Translations under genes and position numbers: made by a program
Source: Haloimpatiens massiliensis
Lineage (GTDB): Bacteria > Bacillota > Clostridia > Clostridiales > Clostridiaceae
Assembly: GCF_900184255.1 (NCBI RefSeq)
Contig: NZ_LT854634.1
Coordinates: 20,994 to 84,993, forward strand
Reading direction: 5' to 3'
Length of the DNA: 64,000 nt
Notes under the pieces: generated by a model
What the model saw: the letters and a program-made list of their open reading frames with translations, nothing else
The model's database searches: none
What the model was told of the DNA's origin: nothing
Shown: positions 7,434 to 16,283 of the stretch, piece after piece
Position numbering within the stretch: the first letter of the stretch is position 1
Layout of the letters: each line of letters begins with the position of its first letter

Positions 7434-8354
7434 TTATCTTTTACAGCCGTTATTTTTTAATCCGTATACTGCCCCCAGCATTCCAGCCTTGTTACCACAG
7501 CTAGCAACCTTTAACATTAAGTTTTTATTAAATGAAGGCATTATCATATTATCCAGATGATCTTTTATTAGATCTGTAATTAAATTTCCCTGAGCCGATA
7601 CCCCTCCACCTATTATAATAAGGGAAGGATTAAATATGTGTACAAGATTTTTTAGTCCCAATGCAACATTATAGGTCCATTGATTAACTATGTCTTTATA
7701 TATTTTTTCCCCATTATTGGCTCTTTCAAATATTATTTTTCCATTTAATTTTTCTTTTGTTCCTGCCTTTTCTTGTGCAAATTTTACTAAACCAGATGTA
7801 GATGCATATCTTTCATAACAACCCCTATGGCCACAATTGCATTCCACACCATTAGGATATAAATTCATATGTCCAAATTCCCCTGCTGAATAGCTACTTC
7901 CTGTAAACACATCTCCATTTAACACTATAGCTCCACCTATGCCTGTACCTAATGTAAGACATAAGAAGTTTTTCTTATTCCTAGCGGCTCCTGCCCACAT
8001 TTCTCCTAAGGCTGCGCAGTTTACATCATTATCCACATAACAAGGATATGAAAATTCCTTTTCTATAATTTCTCTTAGCTTTACCCCTGTCCAACCAGGT
8101 ATTGCATCCGTTGCAAATATAATTTTTCCAGCTACCCTATCCACTTGTCCTGCAGTACTTATGCCTATACCGCCTATGTCTTCGCCGTGTTCTTTTAGTA
8201 GAAATCTTATTACATTCTTTACTTTTTCTATTAGGCAATCTGCTCCCCTGCAAGCCTCTGTATCTGTACTATAGACATCCAGTATATCACCATTCTCTTC
8301 TACTACTCCGTATTTTATTCCAGTTCCACCTATATCCACAGCTAAGTATTTCAC
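7434..8354 (-). CDS. nanK: ROK-family N-acetylmannosamine kinase
   Basis: 306-aa sugar kinase of the ROK family. The N-terminal phosphate loop is VDIGGTGIKYG. A DNDVN motif near residues 108-112 supplies the catalytic Asp, and GTGIGGAIV is the second ATP-binding loop. The zinc site is made of His162 (GEFGHM) and Cys172, 174 and 179 (ECNCGHRGCYE). Next to nanE and nanA, the likely reaction is ATP-dependent phosphorylation of N-acetylmannosamine to ManNAc-6-phosphate in the cytoplasm. It starts at a GTG 11 bp after GGAGG. Only 12 bp separate it from nanE, so it is the last gene of the operon. A glucokinase role is possible by fold but unlikely in this context. Confidence 0.88.
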   Translation of the reverse strand: MKYLAVDIGGTGIKYGVVEENGDILDVYSTDTEACRGADCLIEKVKNVIRFLLKEHGEDIGGIGISTAGQVDRVAGKIIFATDAIPGWTGVKLREIIEKEFSYPCYVDNDVNCAALGEMWAGAARNKKNFLCLTLGTGIGGAIVLNGDVFTGSSYSAGEFGHMNLYPNGVECNCGHRGCYERYASTSGLVKFAQEKAGTKEKLNGKIIFERANNGEKIYKDIVNQWTYNVALGLKNLVHIFNPSLIIIGGGVSAQGNLITDLIKDHLDNMIMPSFNKNLMLKVASCGNKAGMLGAVYGLKNNGCKR

Positions 8355-8366
8355 TGTTTCATCCTC

Positions 8367-9062
8367 CTATTTATTATTAATCTCATCAACAAACTTTTTA
8401 GTTATCAATTGTGGACGAGTAATAGCTCCTCCTGTAACCACTGCTAAAGCTCCCCTCTTTAAGCATTTTTTTGCTTTTTCTGGTGTATCTACTTTCCCCT
8501 CTGAAATTACAGGTATTTTTACATTGTCTAAAACCTGCATTAAAAATTCAAAATCATTATCTTGTATATCCATTCCTTTAGTATACTCAGTATATCCATG
8601 CATAGTAGTTCCTACAAAATCAAAACCACATGCTTCTGCTAATCTTGCTTCTTCTAAATCAGATATATCTGCCATCAATAATTGATTTGGATATTTATTT
8701 TTTATTTCTTTTACAAATTCACAAAGTTTCTTTCCATCTGGTCTTTCTCTTTTAGTAGCATCTATAGCAATTATGTGTACTCCCTCTTTACATAATTCAT
8801 CTACTTCTTTCATAGTAGGAGTTATATAAACAGAACATTCTCCATAGGTTCTCTTAATTATTCCTATTATAGGTAAATCCACTTCACACTTTATAGCCTT
8901 TATGTCCTCTACTGTGTTTGCCCTTATGCCCACTGCACCTCCAATTTTAGCCGCAAGAGCCATTTTGGACATTATAAAAGAACTATGGAGTGGTTCATCC
9001 TCTAAAGCTTGACAAGATACTATCAAACCACCCTTTATTTTATTGATTAAATCTTCTTTCAT
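8367..9062 (-). CDS. nanE: N-acetylmannosamine-6-phosphate 2-epimerase
   Basis: 231-aa TIM-barrel epimerase of the NanE family, which converts ManNAc-6-phosphate to GlcNAc-6-phosphate in sialic acid breakdown. Typical segments are GGLIVSCQALEDEPL at the N terminus, VGIRANT, PIIGIIKR, the strand MADISDLEEA, FVGTTMHGYT and PVISEGKVDTPEKAK with the C-terminal phosphate-binding VVTGGAITRP. The start is placed at the second ATG because AGGAG would overlap the first. It sits between the nanQ-like gene and nanK on the same strand with short spacers. Downstream nagA and nagB are not in this window. Confidence 0.92.
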   Translation of the reverse strand: MKEDLINKIKGGLIVSCQALEDEPLHSSFIMSKMALAAKIGGAVGIRANTVEDIKAIKCEVDLPIIGIIKRTYGECSVYITPTMKEVDELCKEGVHIIAIDATKRERPDGKKLCEFVKEIKNKYPNQLLMADISDLEEARLAEACGFDFVGTTMHGYTEYTKGMDIQDNDFEFLMQVLDNVKIPVISEGKVDTPEKAKKCLKRGALAVVTGGAITRPQLITKKFVDEINNK

Positions 9063-9111
9063 TATAATCATCTCCTAAATATAACACTTACAAAGTCATG
9101 AAATTATCTCA

Positions 9112-9564
9112 CTAAATAGCTATCTTAAATATAATTTTTCTTATATCCTTAGAATCTTTTACTTTTATACCTGTCATATGCACATCTTCTGGATAACATA
9201 ATACAAAAGTCCCCTCTTTTATAGTTAATTCTCCTTCAATGTCACCTTTTAAAATATAAGCATCATCATTTTCATTATAATCCTTCTCTATTTCCATATT
9301 TTCAAAATTAGAATATAGCAATTTTTCCTCTCCATTTAACATATAGTGTACATCAATATATTTCTTATGAGACTCCCAAAAGCCTTTTTCTAAATCTTTA
9401 GTTTGATATTCTGCAACTACATAATAAAGCTCATCCCCATCCACTTTATGAACACCTTTTTCATCCTTTGAAAAATCATGTTCTTTCATAAATTTCAAAG
9501 CCTTACCTATATTGCTTTCAACATCACCATAAAGTTCTATATTTTTAATTTTATCAATTATCAT
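9112..9564 (-). CDS. YhcH/YjgK/YiaL family protein (NanQ-like sugar anomerase)
   Basis: 150-aa cupin-like protein of the YhcH/YjgK/YiaL family (formerly DUF386). Recognisable parts are FWESHKKYIDVHYMLNGEE, with the His residues that bind a metal, and a C-terminal VLCYPEDVHMTGIKV with the conserved PEDxHxP-like motif. In E. coli the family member in the nan operon (NanQ) speeds anomerisation of N-acetylneuraminate, which supplies lyase or transporter with the right form. The position between the sialic acid transporter and nanE supports the same job here. The ATG follows GGGGGATGATACAAT. Confidence 0.85.
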   Translation of the reverse strand: MIIDKIKNIELYGDVESNIGKALKFMKEHDFSKDEKGVHKVDGDELYYVVAEYQTKDLEKGFWESHKKYIDVHYMLNGEEKLLYSNFENMEIEKDYNENDDAYILKGDIEGELTIKEGTFVLCYPEDVHMTGIKVKDSKDIRKIIFKIAI

Positions 9565-9782
9565 ATTGTATCATCCCCCTGTACAAATTGAACTCTTTTA
9601 ACATACTCACTATTCTTAAATTTTTATAATTAAAATGCTAAAGTGTCTTTTTAATAAACTACTTTTACATTAAATTAAATACAAAATCACCTTATATTTG
9701 AAATTAGCCAGAAAACATGTCCATTTAAGTACTATGCTTTACTGGCAAATTAATTTAAACTGCTTACTTCGATTTATATTTA

Positions 9783-11270
9783 TTATTTATCACCATATAT
9801 AGTTAAGCTATCCAAATCTTTCTTTTTATCATCCTTAAATATTAAACTAAATATGTATCCAAATATCATACATGAAACTATACTTATAACTGAATACATC
9901 CAGAATGTAACTGTTGTAAAGTATTTTGCTGCCACACTTAACACTGCAGCTACTATAAATCCCGTCATAGCTCCCTTAGAGTTAGCTTTCTTTGTAAATA
10001 TTCCAAGTCCAAAAAGACCTCCTACAACTCCAAGAACTAGTCCCATAAATCCATTGAACCAGCTATATGCAGATTTTAAATCAGAGTGAGCTAAAACTAT
10101 AGAAACTACTATTGATACTATTCCAACTACTAAAGAAAGAATTTTAGCAAGCCTAGTTGCCTCATCATTGTCAACGTCACCTTTTATCAACTTATGTATA
10201 TCTAAAGTCCAGCTTGTAGCCACACTATTTAGACCTGTAGATAAAGTTGATTGTCCTGCTGCAAATACTCCCGCTAATAATAATCCTGATATACCTGCTG
10301 GTAATTGACTAACTATGTAATTTGCAAAAACTTGGTCTTCTGCTTTTGATATTAATAATGCTGGGTTTTGCTTATAAAATACATATAATCCTGTTCCTAT
10401 GAAGAAAAATACAGTTGCTATACCTATAGATAAAGCACCATTTAAATATGTCATCTTTTTCATTTCTCCAAGATCAGTAGTTGTTGTATATCTTTGAACC
10501 ATATCTTGGCTTGATACATAAGATGAAAGTGTTGACAAACCTGCTCCTATAAGTACTATAAAGAATCCTTCTTTAAATATATTTAAGTTAAGCATTTGTG
10601 ATAAATGTAAGAACTTAGCATCTGCCACACCAACTCTAACTACTTCACCTAAACCACCTTTAATTGTAAATGCCATATAAATTACTACAAATACAGCACC
10701 TAATGATAAAACAACACCTTGTATAAAATCTGTCCATAATACTGACTTAATTCCGCCTACGTATGAATATACTATTGCTATAACTCCCATAAGAACTATT
10801 AATATATTTATATCTACTTTTGTAACTATTGATAATGCCAATGCTGGTAAATACATGATTATAGACATTCTACCTACTTGGTAAATTATAAACATTATAC
10901 TTCCTACTAATCTTAAACTTTTATTAAATCTTCTTTCTAAGTATTCATATGCTGTATCTAAATCAAGTTTCTTATAAACTGGTAAGAAATATTTTATAGT
11001 TAATGGCACCGCTATGAATATACCAAGCTGAGCCACCCAAGCTGACCAATCTGCTTTAAATGAACGTCCAGCTAAAGCTAAATAAGAAATTGGACTTAGC
11101 ATTGTTGCAAATAAACTAACGGCTGCAACCCACCATGGAATTGTTCCATCACCTTTAAAATATTCTTTGCCTTTCATTTCTTTCTTAGCTACTCTTATAC
11201 CTACATACAGTACAAACAAAAGGTATGCAACTAAAACTATATAATCCAACATTTCAAATGATGCCTTCAT
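9783..11270 (-). CDS. Sodium:solute symporter, probable sialic acid transporter
   Basis: 495-aa integral membrane protein of the SSS family with about 13 predicted helices. Features include LDYIVLVAYLLFVLYVGIRV as first helix, the GRS-type loop LALAGRSFKADWSAWVAQLG, YEYLERRFNKSLR, and SSYVSSQDMVQRYTT followed by LLLAGVFAAGQSTLSTGLNS, which carries the Ser and Thr residues for Na+ binding. The length and context match SiaT-type Na+/N-acetylneuraminate symporters. I place the start at the ATG six bases after GGAGGGG rather than at an earlier ATG that lies on that site. A spacer of 169 bp with an AT-rich hairpin separates it from nanA, and 218 bp separate it from the nanQ-like gene, so it may have its own promoter. 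Confidence 0.87.
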   Translation of the reverse strand: MKASFEMLDYIVLVAYLLFVLYVGIRVAKKEMKGKEYFKGDGTIPWWVAAVSLFATMLSPISYLALAGRSFKADWSAWVAQLGIFIAVPLTIKYFLPVYKKLDLDTAYEYLERRFNKSLRLVGSIMFIIYQVGRMSIIMYLPALALSIVTKVDINILIVLMGVIAIVYSYVGGIKSVLWTDFIQGVVLSLGAVFVVIYMAFTIKGGLGEVVRVGVADAKFLHLSQMLNLNIFKEGFFIVLIGAGLSTLSSYVSSQDMVQRYTTTTDLGEMKKMTYLNGALSIGIATVFFFIGTGLYVFYKQNPALLISKAEDQVFANYIVSQLPAGISGLLLAGVFAAGQSTLSTGLNSVATSWTLDIHKLIKGDVDNDEATRLAKILSLVVGIVSIVVSIVLAHSDLKSAYSWFNGFMGLVLGVVGGLFGLGIFTKKANSKGAMTGFIVAAVLSVAAKYFTTVTFWMYSVISIVSCMIFGYIFSLIFKDDKKKDLDSLTIYGDK

Positions 11271-11312
11271 AAATAACCCCTCCATTTTATTTAATTTAAT
11301 TGTTTTATTAGA

Positions 11313-11350
11313 GAAGATTATATAACTTGATAAAATATTATATAATCTTC
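11313..11350. other. Perfect hairpin in the nanA to transporter spacer
   Basis: 13-base arms GAAGATTATATAA and TTATATAATCTTC with a 12-base loop. The minus strand continues TCTAATAAAAC, so the T tract is poor and this is not a clear terminator. It may be an RNA processing or stability element that sets different levels of nanA and the transporter. Confidence 0.4.
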
Positions 11351-11439
11351 TTCACTCTGTACATAGCTGATAATGTATCAATTTAAATTTAATGTAAAAC
11401 TTAAACTTCTATTTTTCATCTATATATCACAAATTCTAA

Positions 11440-12306
11440 TTATAGATACTTTGCAGATAATTCTTTTGCAAACTTAATTCCTTCTTCACTTAATTTTTTC
11501 ATAGGTTGTCTACAATATCCTGCATCTACACCCTTATCTTTTAAAATCTCCTTAATAGTTTGATATAAACCATTACTTAATATTCCTTCAATCAAGTCAT
11601 TAGTAACATGCTGTACTTCATAAGCCTTTTCCACTTTACCGTTTTTAGCCAATTCAAAAATTTCTTTTGCTCTTTTACCATTTATATTAAATGTACTTCC
11701 TATAGCTCCATCTACCCCTGAAACCACTGCTGGTAAAAGCATTTCATCAAATCCAGAGAATATTAACTTATTTGGGAAAGCTTTTCTCAATCTTTCTAAT
11801 AAATAAAAATCTGCTGCTGTAAATTTAACTCCAATTACTTTTTCATTTTCGAATAACTCTGCAAATTGATTTAGTGTTATATTAACTCCTGTTAAAAATG
11901 GTATTGAATATATTATCATATTGTTACCAGTTTCGCTTATAATCGTATCATAATAATTTTTTATTTCACTAAAATCAAATTTATAGTAAAAAGGAGTTAC
12001 TGCTGATAGTGAATCATATCCTAAAGCTGTAGCAAATTTTCCAAGTTCAACTGCTTCCTTTAAGTTTATAGATCCTACTTGTGCAATTAATTTAACCTGC
12101 TCCTTAGCCTCATCCTTAACAATTTGGAATATTCTTTTCTTTTCTTCAGTAGAAAGCATGAAGTTTTCTCCTGTACTTCCTCCAACGTAAAGACCATCTA
12201 TTCCGCATACATCAATATTGTGGCGAACTAGTTGTCTAAGTCCTTCCTCTTTAATGTTTCCGTTTTCATCATATGGTACTAATAATGCTGAAAAAATTCC
12301 TTTCAT
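11440..12306 (-). CDS. nanA: N-acetylneuraminate lyase
   Basis: 288-aa (beta/alpha)8 aldolase of the DHDPS/NAL class I family that splits N-acetylneuraminate into pyruvate and ManNAc. The substrate carboxylate loop GGSTGEN is at residues 42-48, the catalytic Tyr134 in IIYSIP, and the Schiff-base Lys161 in IGVKFTAADF. The start is the ATG seven bases after GAGGAGG; a longer in-frame reading upstream has no ribosome site. It is the first gene of the catabolic part of the cluster. One LacI-type operator lies about 55 bp upstream of the start, overlapping the expected promoter, and a second lies about 215 bp upstream. Confidence 0.93.
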   Translation of the reverse strand: MKGIFSALLVPYDENGNIKEEGLRQLVRHNIDVCGIDGLYVGGSTGENFMLSTEEKKRIFQIVKDEAKEQVKLIAQVGSINLKEAVELGKFATALGYDSLSAVTPFYYKFDFSEIKNYYDTIISETGNNMIIYSIPFLTGVNITLNQFAELFENEKVIGVKFTAADFYLLERLRKAFPNKLIFSGFDEMLLPAVVSGVDGAIGSTFNINGKRAKEIFELAKNGKVEKAYEVQHVTNDLIEGILSNGLYQTIKEILKDKGVDAGYCRQPMKKLSEEGIKFAKELSAKYL

Positions 12307-12359
12307 CTTAAGTCCTCCTCTGAATTTTAAATTATTGTATAATGCGCTTTTATGTGTTT

Positions 12360-12373
12360 TGTTCTCGTGAACA
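12360..12373. promoter_or_regulatory. LacI-type operator, proximal to nanA
   Basis: The 14-mer TGTTCTCGTGAACA is an inverted repeat with one mismatched pair and a central CG, the hallmark of LacI-family operators. It sits just upstream of a TATACA -10-like element in the nanA promoter region, where a bound repressor would block RNA polymerase. An identical 14-mer lies at 12522. Confidence 0.7.
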
Positions 12374-12376
12374 TTT

Positions 12377-12409
12377 ATTTGCAAAAAAAATCATTGTTTT
12401 TTTGCAAAT
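12377..12409. repeat. Inverted repeat between the two operators
   Basis: 13-base arms ATTTGCAAAAAAA and TTTTTTTGCAAAT around a short centre. The A and T tracts are in phase with the nearby operator and could bend DNA; alternatively they bind a second regulator. Confidence 0.5.
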
Positions 12410-12521
12410 AGTACATTTTTTTGCCTATAAACTAAATTTTCTAAAGCACAGAAGTTTTGTTATCCTTTTCATGAAGCCTTTGAAAATTCTTAATATTTTT
12501 ATTTTCTAATAATATTATATA

Positions 12522-12535
12522 TGTTCTCGTGAACA
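12522..12535. promoter_or_regulatory. LacI-type operator, distal copy
   Basis: Exact second copy of TGTTCTCGTGAACA, 162 bp from the proximal copy. Two identical operators flanking a promoter region are the classical arrangement for repression by DNA looping. The regulator is most likely the LacI-family protein encoded at 14274-15272. Confidence 0.7.
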
Positions 12536-12675
12536 TTTTCAAGTATAAAAATTATTTTTTTAACTTTTTTTATATCTCTCATGTTATAAAAATTCTATAC
12601 TTTTATAGATAACTTCCACAACACCCTTTATTCTTATATATATAGACTAAATCATAAATTTATTAAATTAAATTT

Positions 12676-14241
12676 TTAATCTTCTCTATAATGAGATCCT
12701 AAACTTTTATTTCTATCTATCATAGCTTTTAGCACCACTATTACCGTATTAATATAATTATGAGCTATAAATGCTTTTTTACAATGCTTATTTTGTGATA
12801 CGTATGTGTACAAATTAAATTTATCCTTTATATTATTAATAGTTTTCACTGCATCTTCTAGTGACTTCCTATTTCTTATTATGCTAGCACTTTTATACAT
12901 AATCTCTCTTATTTCATTTATAACCAAATCTGGCTCTATAGTAGATTCTTTCTTATTACTAAAATAGAATACTTCATTAATATCTTTATAGACTTTTTTA
13001 TTAATAGTTTTTTTCTCTATATATTTTATAGCCTCTTTTCCTGCTATTTTGCCAAATACCATAGCATTAACTGTAGACAATCCTCCAATTCTATCTGCAC
13101 CATGTACCCCTCCAGTTACCTCACCAGCAGCATATATGCCTTTTATAGCTGTTTGGGCTTTTTCATTTATTTCTATACCACCGTTGGATGCATGGGCAAA
13201 AGGAAGTATTATTATCTTGTTTTCATTTAAAGCATTTTTATCTTTTAGCCACATAAAATAATTATATATAAGAGTATCTTTTATATTAAGCATATCCTTT
13301 GGATAATAGAAACCTACACCTTGGCAACTTTCTAAATATTGCCTAAACATGGTAATATCCACATATTTGGAATTTAATCTACATGTAAATGGGCCATGAG
13401 TGGATCTTTCTTTTAATATAGCCTGTTCATTTAAATTTTTATCTAAATTCTCCTTAAAGATATCTTCTCCCTTTGAATTTTCTAATTTTATATAATTAAA
13501 CACTCTTTCATTAAATATAGTTTTATAATTTGGTTCTATATGTGCCGGAATGAATTGAATAAATTCCATATTAGTGAGTTTACATCCTACCTCTAATGCC
13601 TGGGTATGTGCATTTAAAGCCATATCTTCTGTGCTAAGGTTGTATTTATATATATTCGTAAACCCTCCACTGGCTATTATAAGTGCTTTAGCAGAAATTT
13701 GTACATATTCTTCTGAATCCCTTATAAATATTGCTGAAGAAAAATTCTCTTCTTCATCCTTCAATATTTTAATTAAGCTAGTATTCTCAACAATACTTAC
13801 ATTTTCTAATGATTTTAATTTATCAAAGGCTCTAATAGCTGTTTTAAAATCAAATCCATACCATTTTCTTGGCTTTTTATCAAAACAAGGTATTACAGTT
13901 TCTCCACTTATAGGTCTTCTAAATTCAATTCCTAAATCCATAAATTCTTTTATGTCTTTTTCAGCATTATCTATTAAAATTTTTACCATTTTTTTATTGG
14001 GAATGTGGCATCCTACTTCCATTATGGCATTTACAAAATCCTCTTTATCCTTTTCATCCTCTGCTACTACCATTCCAAGTCCCCAAGTTCCTGGATAAAA
14101 ACTTGCTCCAGAGCAAAACTTACCACTGCTCACTACTGTAACACTTTTTCCTGCTTTAGCCACTTGTATAGCTGAACTTATGCCTGCAATTCCAGCTCCT
14201 ACTACTAATACATCGGTTTTCATATGTTCTTTTATTTTCAT
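12676..14241 (-). CDS. FrdA/NadB-like FAD-dependent oxidoreductase
   Basis: 521-aa flavoprotein of the succinate dehydrogenase/fumarate reductase flavoprotein superfamily. Residues 11-20 (VLVVGAGIAG) form the FAD dinucleotide-binding loop. The covalent-type and capping regions follow, with MEFIQFIPAHIEPN in place of the usual QFHPT, ERSTHGPF in the catalytic Arg region, and SNGGIEIN before IYAAGEVTGGVHGADRIGGLST, the C-terminal FAD signature. There is no signal peptide or haem domain, so it acts in the cytoplasm with an unknown electron partner. The LacI regulator lies 32 bp upstream in the same direction, suggesting one transcript. Its substrate cannot be read from sequence; oxidation or reduction of a sialic-acid-derived or keto-acid compound is speculation from context. 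Confidence 0.82.
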   Translation of the reverse strand: MKIKEHMKTDVLVVGAGIAGISSAIQVAKAGKSVTVVSSGKFCSGASFYPGTWGLGMVVAEDEKDKEDFVNAIMEVGCHIPNKKMVKILIDNAEKDIKEFMDLGIEFRRPISGETVIPCFDKKPRKWYGFDFKTAIRAFDKLKSLENVSIVENTSLIKILKDEEENFSSAIFIRDSEEYVQISAKALIIASGGFTNIYKYNLSTEDMALNAHTQALEVGCKLTNMEFIQFIPAHIEPNYKTIFNERVFNYIKLENSKGEDIFKENLDKNLNEQAILKERSTHGPFTCRLNSKYVDITMFRQYLESCQGVGFYYPKDMLNIKDTLIYNYFMWLKDKNALNENKIIILPFAHASNGGIEINEKAQTAIKGIYAAGEVTGGVHGADRIGGLSTVNAMVFGKIAGKEAIKYIEKKTINKKVYKDINEVFYFSNKKESTIEPDLVINEIREIMYKSASIIRNRKSLEDAVKTINNIKDKFNLYTYVSQNKHCKKAFIAHNYINTVIVVLKAMIDRNKSLGSHYRED

Positions 14242-14273
14242 AACTCTCCTCCTCTTTAGTTTATTTTATATTT

Positions 14274-15272
14274 TTAAAAAAGGCTTTCTCTAACTATTAT
14301 TTTACTTTCCATAATATGAGAAGCTTCTTTAAAATTAGCATCTTTATATAGTTTTTCAAACATAAACTTTCCTGCTAAATATCCCTCTTCATAGGGCTGC
14401 TCCACCACTGTAGCCAGTACCTTTTTTTCTAGTATTAAACTTTTCATATCATCTGACATACCATTGCCCACAATTTTCATGGGTATATTATATCTATAAC
14501 CTATATATTTCACTATATCCGTTAAAAATCTAGTAGCATATATTGATTTTACTTCTTTTGTCATGTGTTTTTCCAATATATCATGTAAACCATTCATTAA
14601 ATTCTCTGAATATACCGGTCCTATCATAGTATTATTATTTTCTTCTGACATTCTTCTTAAAAAACCATTCATATATAGCTTGGAGGAAATTCTATCATCT
14701 ACCGTATCTAAAACCAAAACCTTAGACTTCTCTTCTAGGGTATTTATAAGTATTTCCGCTGCAATTCTACCAGATTTAAAATAATTAGGACCTACGTGAA
14801 ATATAGATTGATCTATATTAATATCCAATGTGGTAAAAACTATATTAGGATTTTGATTTCTTACTTCTTTCACCTTATCTTTTAACAAAGGAGTTATTAT
14901 TATCCCCTGTACCTCTTCCTTTACAGCATCTTTCAACTGCTCTAACTGCTTTTCTGGGGTTTCAATATCTGTTTTTATTATCTTTATATTAAACCCATAA
15001 AATTTAAATTCCTTTTCAGCACTTTTGAGTCCTCTTTCTATTTCTTCTGTATAATATTTATTTTTTGATTTTATTATAAATGCATAAACACTTTTTTTCT
15101 TCTTACTAGCTAAAGAGCTACTTATTGGATTCTTTTTATATCCCAATTCTTTAGCAAGTTCTATAATCTTTTCTTTAGTTTCAGGCTTTATATTTTCACT
15201 GCCATTTAAAGCCCTAGCCACAGTAGTTCTTGAAACATTTAAAATTTTGGCTATATCTTCTTGTTTTATCAT
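14274..15272 (-). CDS. LacI family transcriptional regulator
   Basis: 332-aa regulator. The N-terminal helix-turn-helix is IKQEDIAKILNVSRTTVARALNG, followed by the hinge ending NPISSSLASKK, which contacts the centre of the operator. The rest is a periplasmic-binding-protein-like effector domain ending in EEGYLAGKFMFEKL. I place the start at the ATG after GGTGGT; an earlier ATG has no ribosome site. It has its own sigma-A promoter (TTGACA, 18 bp, TATAAT). It is upstream of the flavoprotein and the nan genes, all on the same strand, and two matching operators lie in the nanA promoter region. Well-studied sialic acid regulators are GntR or RpiR types, so a LacI type would be unusual. Confidence 0.88.
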   Translation of the reverse strand: MIKQEDIAKILNVSRTTVARALNGSENIKPETKEKIIELAKELGYKKNPISSSLASKKKKSVYAFIIKSKNKYYTEEIERGLKSAEKEFKFYGFNIKIIKTDIETPEKQLEQLKDAVKEEVQGIIITPLLKDKVKEVRNQNPNIVFTTLDINIDQSIFHVGPNYFKSGRIAAEILINTLEEKSKVLVLDTVDDRISSKLYMNGFLRRMSEENNNTMIGPVYSENLMNGLHDILEKHMTKEVKSIYATRFLTDIVKYIGYRYNIPMKIVGNGMSDDMKSLILEKKVLATVVEQPYEEGYLAGKFMFEKLYKDANFKEASHIMESKIIVRESLF

Positions 15273-15321
15273 ATTAACTACCACCATTGTATTATTTTTA
15301 ATTTTCGTTAATTTTAAGCAA

Positions 15322-15351
15322 ATTATAGCATGTTAAAAACTTAAGTGTCAA
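15322..15351 (-). promoter_or_regulatory. Sigma-A promoter of the LacI regulator gene
   Basis: Perfect -35 TTGACA and -10 TATAAT on the minus strand, 18 bp apart. It is one of the strongest consensus promoters in the window and also the likely promoter for the flavoprotein. Confidence 0.8.
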
Positions 15352-15481
15352 ACAAACTGTAATGTATATCTTAATGCTCAATAATTACTCCATATATTAT
15401 ATATAATTATACACTACTTATCATTTCTAAAAACTTCTAAGCAGATTATCTAATACACTGTTTTAAATACAAATATCTTTA

Positions 15482-15509
15482 ACACTATTTAATAAATTAT
15501 CATATTATA
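15482..15509 (+). promoter_or_regulatory. Candidate sigma-K promoter before the beta-sandwich gene
   Basis: ACAC, 15 bp, CATATTATA. This fits the sigma-K consensus (AC about 16-17 bp before CATAnnnTA). The same spacing and elements occur upstream of the minus-strand gene at 17097-19718. Transcription would begin near 15516, leaving an 85-base leader with a hairpin at 15519-15560. Confidence 0.5.
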
Positions 15510-15518
15510 TATAGGAAG

Positions 15519-15560
15519 CTTTAAATTGCTTAAAGTAAATTTTCCTTAGCAATTTAAAAG
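15519..15560 (+). other. Leader hairpin before the beta-sandwich gene
   Basis: Arms CTTTAAATTGCT and AGCAATTTAAAAG with a 17-base loop, right after the proposed transcription start and followed by TCTTCTTCT. A 5' stem at the very start of an mRNA often stabilises abundant late-sporulation transcripts; that role is inferred. Confidence 0.35.
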
Positions 15561-15600
15561 TCTTCTTCTATAAAATATTATAATAAAAGGAAGGATTATA

Positions 15601-16242
15601 ATGGCTCAAAAGTATTATGAACAAACTTTAAATTCAGTAGTTCCATTATCTAGTGACAAAACAAAGATTGAAAAGTTAATAGTTCATGTAATACAACAAT
15701 CAGATAGCTCACTTGTTACTGACCTTGTACAAGCAGATTTCACAATATCTGATAACACTGGAACTCTTACACCAACTACTGATTGGACCTTAGATACTAC
15801 AGACAATACTAATGGAAACTACGGTATTGTATTTGCTACAGGACAAGAGTTAGATTACACTAATTATGTAGTATCAATAATAAACAAATCCGGAAATTTA
15901 TCCGATAAATTATTTATAGATTTTGCTCAAACTTTTGACAGCAGTGGAGATTCAACTTTAAGTTATTCTATCAACTCACCTGGAACCTATAAATTTGTAC
16001 TTGACAGTGCAGATGGGACAACCTTAAGTAAAGCCTCTGCAGATAGTTACACCTTTAACAATCCACCTAATGCTGCTAACAGTTCTATTTCAATGGATAC
16101 TAGCGTTTTAGATAAACCATATCTTGCACAAGTTATTTCTGGTGGAACCTTAAATGTGTCACTTTTATTAAATTTAAAAGATGCTGACAATAATGCTTTA
16201 CAGGGTGCCTGCGAAGTTTCTGTATACGGTGATATGCAATAA
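15601..16242 (+). CDS. Predicted beta-sandwich structural protein, unknown family
   Basis: 213-aa, Asp/Ser/Thr-rich acidic protein without Cys, signal peptide or membrane segment. Alternating hydrophobic residues through the whole length suggest two beta-sandwich domains, with a linker around the TLTPTTDWTLDTTDN region. The C-terminal LNVSLLLNLKDADNNALQG followed by ACEVSVYG resembles the end of the next gene (IIDVYFKLINEDGNPVPNG), as in Ig-like extension domains that ride on larger fibres. The start follows AAAGGAAGG. Base and codon use are more even than in its neighbours, as in highly expressed genes. A candidate sigma-K promoter precedes it. I suspect a mother-cell-made spore surface or appendage component, but no family is recognised. 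Confidence 0.65.
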   Translation: MAQKYYEQTLNSVVPLSSDKTKIEKLIVHVIQQSDSSLVTDLVQADFTISDNTGTLTPTTDWTLDTTDNTNGNYGIVFATGQELDYTNYVVSIINKSGNLSDKLFIDFAQTFDSSGDSTLSYSINSPGTYKFVLDSADGTTLSKASADSYTFNNPPNAANSSISMDTSVLDKPYLAQVISGGTLNVSLLLNLKDADNNALQGACEVSVYGDMQ

Positions 16243-16252
16243 GTTAATTAAA

Positions 16253-16283
16253 AAGGGCTACCTTTTATAGGTAGTCCTTTCCC
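16253..16283 (+). terminator. Terminator after the beta-sandwich gene
   Basis: Stem AAGGGCTACC / GGTAGTCCTTT with a short loop, followed by T and C residues. It separates this gene from the next one, which has its own ribosome site. Confidence 0.7.

Noticed and set aside
13574..14098. A 174-codon plus-strand ORF inside the flavoprotein gene
   Set aside because: Antisense shadow: no ribosome site, hydrophobic low-complexity product, and the minus-strand frame has clear FAD motifs.
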